Below, one piece after another: positions 12,954 to 14,938 of a DNA stretch of 14,938 nt. Each line of letters opens with the position of its first letter. Within the stretch, counting starts at the first letter, position 1. Source of the stretch: Gammaproteobacteria bacterium (GTDB lineage Bacteria; Pseudomonadota; Gammaproteobacteria; GRL18); assembly GCA_023144715.1 (NCBI GenBank), contig JAGLFC010000149.1:1-14938 (forward strand), in the 5' to 3' direction. The translations under genes were made by a program, and so were the position numbers. The notes beneath the pieces were generated by a model. The model ran no database searches and was not told where the DNA came from. It saw nothing but the letters and a program-made list of their open reading frames with translations.

Positions 12954-14938
12954 ATGAAGAATAAAAGTTTTTTTGATGACATCAATGCTTATGGCAAGTG
13001 GAAAAACAATTTAATTTCTACTATTAATTTTTTTCAAGAATGGCTTATTGATAACAAACTTGATGAAAGTGATCATAGTATAAAAATATATGAAATCTTA
13101 AAGATTCTTAAACATGATCGTATTACACTGGCATTTGTGGGTGAATTTTCTCGTGGAAAAACAGAACTGATTAATGCTATTTTCTTTTCTCAATTTAAAC
13201 GCCGTTTATTACCCAGCGAAGCAGGACGTACCACCATGTGTCCTACTGAACTCTTTTATGACATTGATGCCCCTACCCCTTATATACGCCTATTACCAAT
13301 AGAGACACGCATTGAAGATATAAGCATTACCGAACATAAAGAAAACATGAGTAACTGGACTAATATTGATCTGGAGATCCAATCACCCAATAAAATGGCA
13401 GACGCTTTTTCACAAATTACGGCGGTTAAACGAGTAAAAGCCAAAGAAGCTCGACGCTTAGGTTTATATGATGTCATTACCGATGCTGATAATAAGGAAA
13501 TATCAGCCGATCACGTGGTTGAAATCCCACAATGGCGACATGCTTTAATCAACTTTCCCCATCCTTTTTTAGAACAGGGGATGGCTATTTTAGACACACC
13601 GGGACTCAATTCATTAGGTAATGAACCTGAATTAACCATTAATATGTTGCCTAATGCTCAAGCTGCTATCTTTGTACTGGCGGCTGATACGGGTGTCACC
13701 CGTTCTGATATGGAAATCTGGCGTAAACACCTAAAAAGTTTTCGCCGTAATCGTAATAATGGTCTTATTATTGCTTTAAATAAAATAGATACTTTGTGGG
13801 ATGATCTTAAAACCCCTGCTGAAGTTCAACAAAGCATTCACAGACAATGTATGGAAACAGCAAAAACATTGAAAGTTGATAAAAAGCGAGTCATTGCCAT
13901 ATCAGCACAAAAAGGTCTGATTGGACGAGTAAAAGATGATACCGCTCTAGTCACTGCGAGTAATCTTGATAAACTAGAACAACTCCTTTCGACTGAAATT
14001 TTACCACAAAAAGAACAATTGGTTCGTAATACATTGATTGCTGATGTGAACTCAATGATGCAAGAATCAAAAAATATTTTAGTCATGAAATTTAACAATA
14101 AAAAACGCTCTGTTGAGCAGTTTAGTAGTGCCAGCGGTAAAAATGAAGGTGTTATTACCAATCTTCTTAAAAAAACACGTCAAGAACAAGCCATTTATCA
14201 ACATAATTCTAAAAATTTACAATCCAGTAATAAAATTTTACTGGAACAACACGAACGTTTAATTAATATGATTAATCTTGATCGCCTTGATCAAAAGATT
14301 AATGAATCAAGAAATGTGATGAGTGGTAGTTGGACAACGACGGGCATGAAAAAAGCCATGAAAATTCTTTTTGAAGGCATTAGTCATACCATGGATGAAT
14401 CAACCAAACAAACTGAATTGACTAATCGTTTGGTGACCTCCATTTACAAGCGTTTTCAAAGTGAAAATGAAGAAATGAATATTAGCCCAAAATTGTTTTC
14501 TATTATTTCTTATAGACAAGAAATTGAAGCACTTTATCAAGATGCTGAAGAATACCGTACAGGCATGTATTCCACCATGACAGAACAAAGCTTTGTGATT
14601 AAAAAGTTTTTTATCTCAATGGTCAGTCGAGCAAGAAACATTTACTATCAGTTAAATAAAGATGCCAATGATTGGAGTAAACGTGCTTTAACCCCTTTGG
14701 TGCGTCAGGTTAAGAGTCATAAAAATGAGCTTCAATTGCGTATGGGGCAATTAAAAAAAGCAGGTCAATCACGTGATTCAATTACTCACAGAGTTGATGA
14801 AATTAAATTTGAAGCGGTATCCTTACAAAAGCAGATTGGAACCATTAATAAAATGATGACACTGATCAATACACCGATGCCAACTATCGTTCATTCTAAC
14901 AAAGCAAATAAGAAAGCAGGTACTATAAAAAAGAAAGT
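12954..14938 (+). CDS. Dynamin-like large GTPase, truncated by the window end
   Basis: I translated an uninterrupted frame from ATG 12954 to the last base: 661 residues with no stop, so the C-terminus is missing. The start follows an AAGGAAAA ribosome-binding site. The N-terminal GTPase domain is of dynamin/BDLP type: P-loop GEFSRGKT (63-70), a candidate switch threonine in the CPTE stretch (Thr98), G3 LDTPGLNS (213-220), G4 NKID (276-279) and G5-like SAQKG (317-321). The remainder (about 350-661) is charged, mostly helical and likely coiled-coil, with no membrane-spanning segment visible, and becomes lysine-rich at the end. Bacterial dynamin-like proteins remodel or protect membranes and often occur as tandem pairs; a partner could lie beyond the window. 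Specific role is unknown. It is separated from yggT by 158 bases, with its own candidate promoter, so it is probably not part of that operon. Confidence 0.85.
   Translation, partial: MKNKSFFDDINAYGKWKNNLISTINFFQEWLIDNKLDESDHSIKIYEILKILKHDRITLAFVGEFSRGKTELINAIFFSQFKRRLLPSEAGRTTMCPTELFYDIDAPTPYIRLLPIETRIEDISITEHKENMSNWTNIDLEIQSPNKMADAFSQITAVKRVKAKEARRLGLYDVITDADNKEISADHVVEIPQWRHALINFPHPFLEQGMAILDTPGLNSLGNEPELTINMLPNAQAAIFVLAADTGVTRSDMEIWRKHLKSFRRNRNNGLIIALNKIDTLWDDLKTPAEVQQSIHRQCMETAKTLKVDKKRVIAISAQKGLIGRVKDDTALVTASNLDKLEQLLSTEILPQKEQLVRNTLIADVNSMMQESKNILVMKFNNKKRSVEQFSSASGKNEGVITNLLKKTRQEQAIYQHNSKNLQSSNKILLEQHERLINMINLDRLDQKINESRNVMSGSWTTTGMKKAMKILFEGISHTMDESTKQTELTNRLVTSIYKRFQSENEEMNISPKLFSIISYRQEIEALYQDAEEYRTGMYSTMTEQSFVIKKFFISMVSRARNIYYQLNKDANDWSKRALTPLVRQVKSHKNELQLRMGQLKKAGQSRDSITHRVDEIKFEAVSLQKQIGTINKMMTLINTPMPTIVHSNKANKKAGTIKKK

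Noticed and set aside
13280..14588. Several minus-strand frames opposite the dynamin-like gene
   Set aside because: The plus strand is continuously open with intact GTPase motifs, so these are antisense shadows.

Overview
The window is a dense, AT-rich bacterial chromosome segment (low GC, judged by eye). Gene content and order point to a gammaproteobacterium with type IV pili. The run tonB - yqgE - ruvX - pyrR - pyrB - pyrC' (inactive), then pilU and pilT on the other strand, then yggS - proC - yggT, is the arrangement known around tonB3/pilT in Pseudomonas. The low GC argues against Pseudomonas itself. The sequence alone does not fix a genus.

Layout. (1) 1-1881, + strand: the end of what looks like an aryl-polyene (APE) / xanthomonadin-type pigment-lipid cluster, with the C-terminal part of an O-methyltransferase, a FabG-type ketoreductase and a family 2 glycosyltransferase, tightly spaced. 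(2) 1902-2306, - strand: a small conserved lipoprotein of unknown function, divergent from what follows. (3) 2442-4292, +: a membrane-anchored NusG domain II protein, a Gx-family (HepS-like) membrane protein and a TonB-like protein with a lysine tract in place of the usual proline-rich spacer. (4) 4312-8211, +: yqgE, ruvX, pyrR, pyrB and a pseudo-dihydroorotase that has lost its metal ligands, probably a structural partner of PyrB. Genes in blocks 3 and 4 overlap or lie within about 50 bp of each other, so they may be one long transcription unit. (5) 8228-10442, -: pilT then pilU, the pilus-retraction ATPases. (6) 10567-12795, +: yggS, proC and yggT, starting from a region divergent with pilT. 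(7) 12954-end, +: a large dynamin-like GTPase, open to the window edge, behind its own candidate terminator and promoter region.

How the genes work together. pyrR, pyrB and pyrC' serve pyrimidine biosynthesis and its control. pilT/pilU and possibly the TonB protein serve twitching motility, since tonB3 at the same locus in Pseudomonas aeruginosa is linked to twitching. yggS and proC join PLP homeostasis to proline synthesis. The left edge belongs to outer-membrane pigment/lipid synthesis.

The parts least explained by known biology are the dynamin-like GTPase, the NusG-II/Gx pair, the TonB lysine tract and the orphan lipoprotein. I see no tRNA, rRNA, CRISPR array, insertion sequence or phage gene. 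No gene-free stretch exceeds 300 bases; the longest is 158 bases, between yggT and the GTPase.
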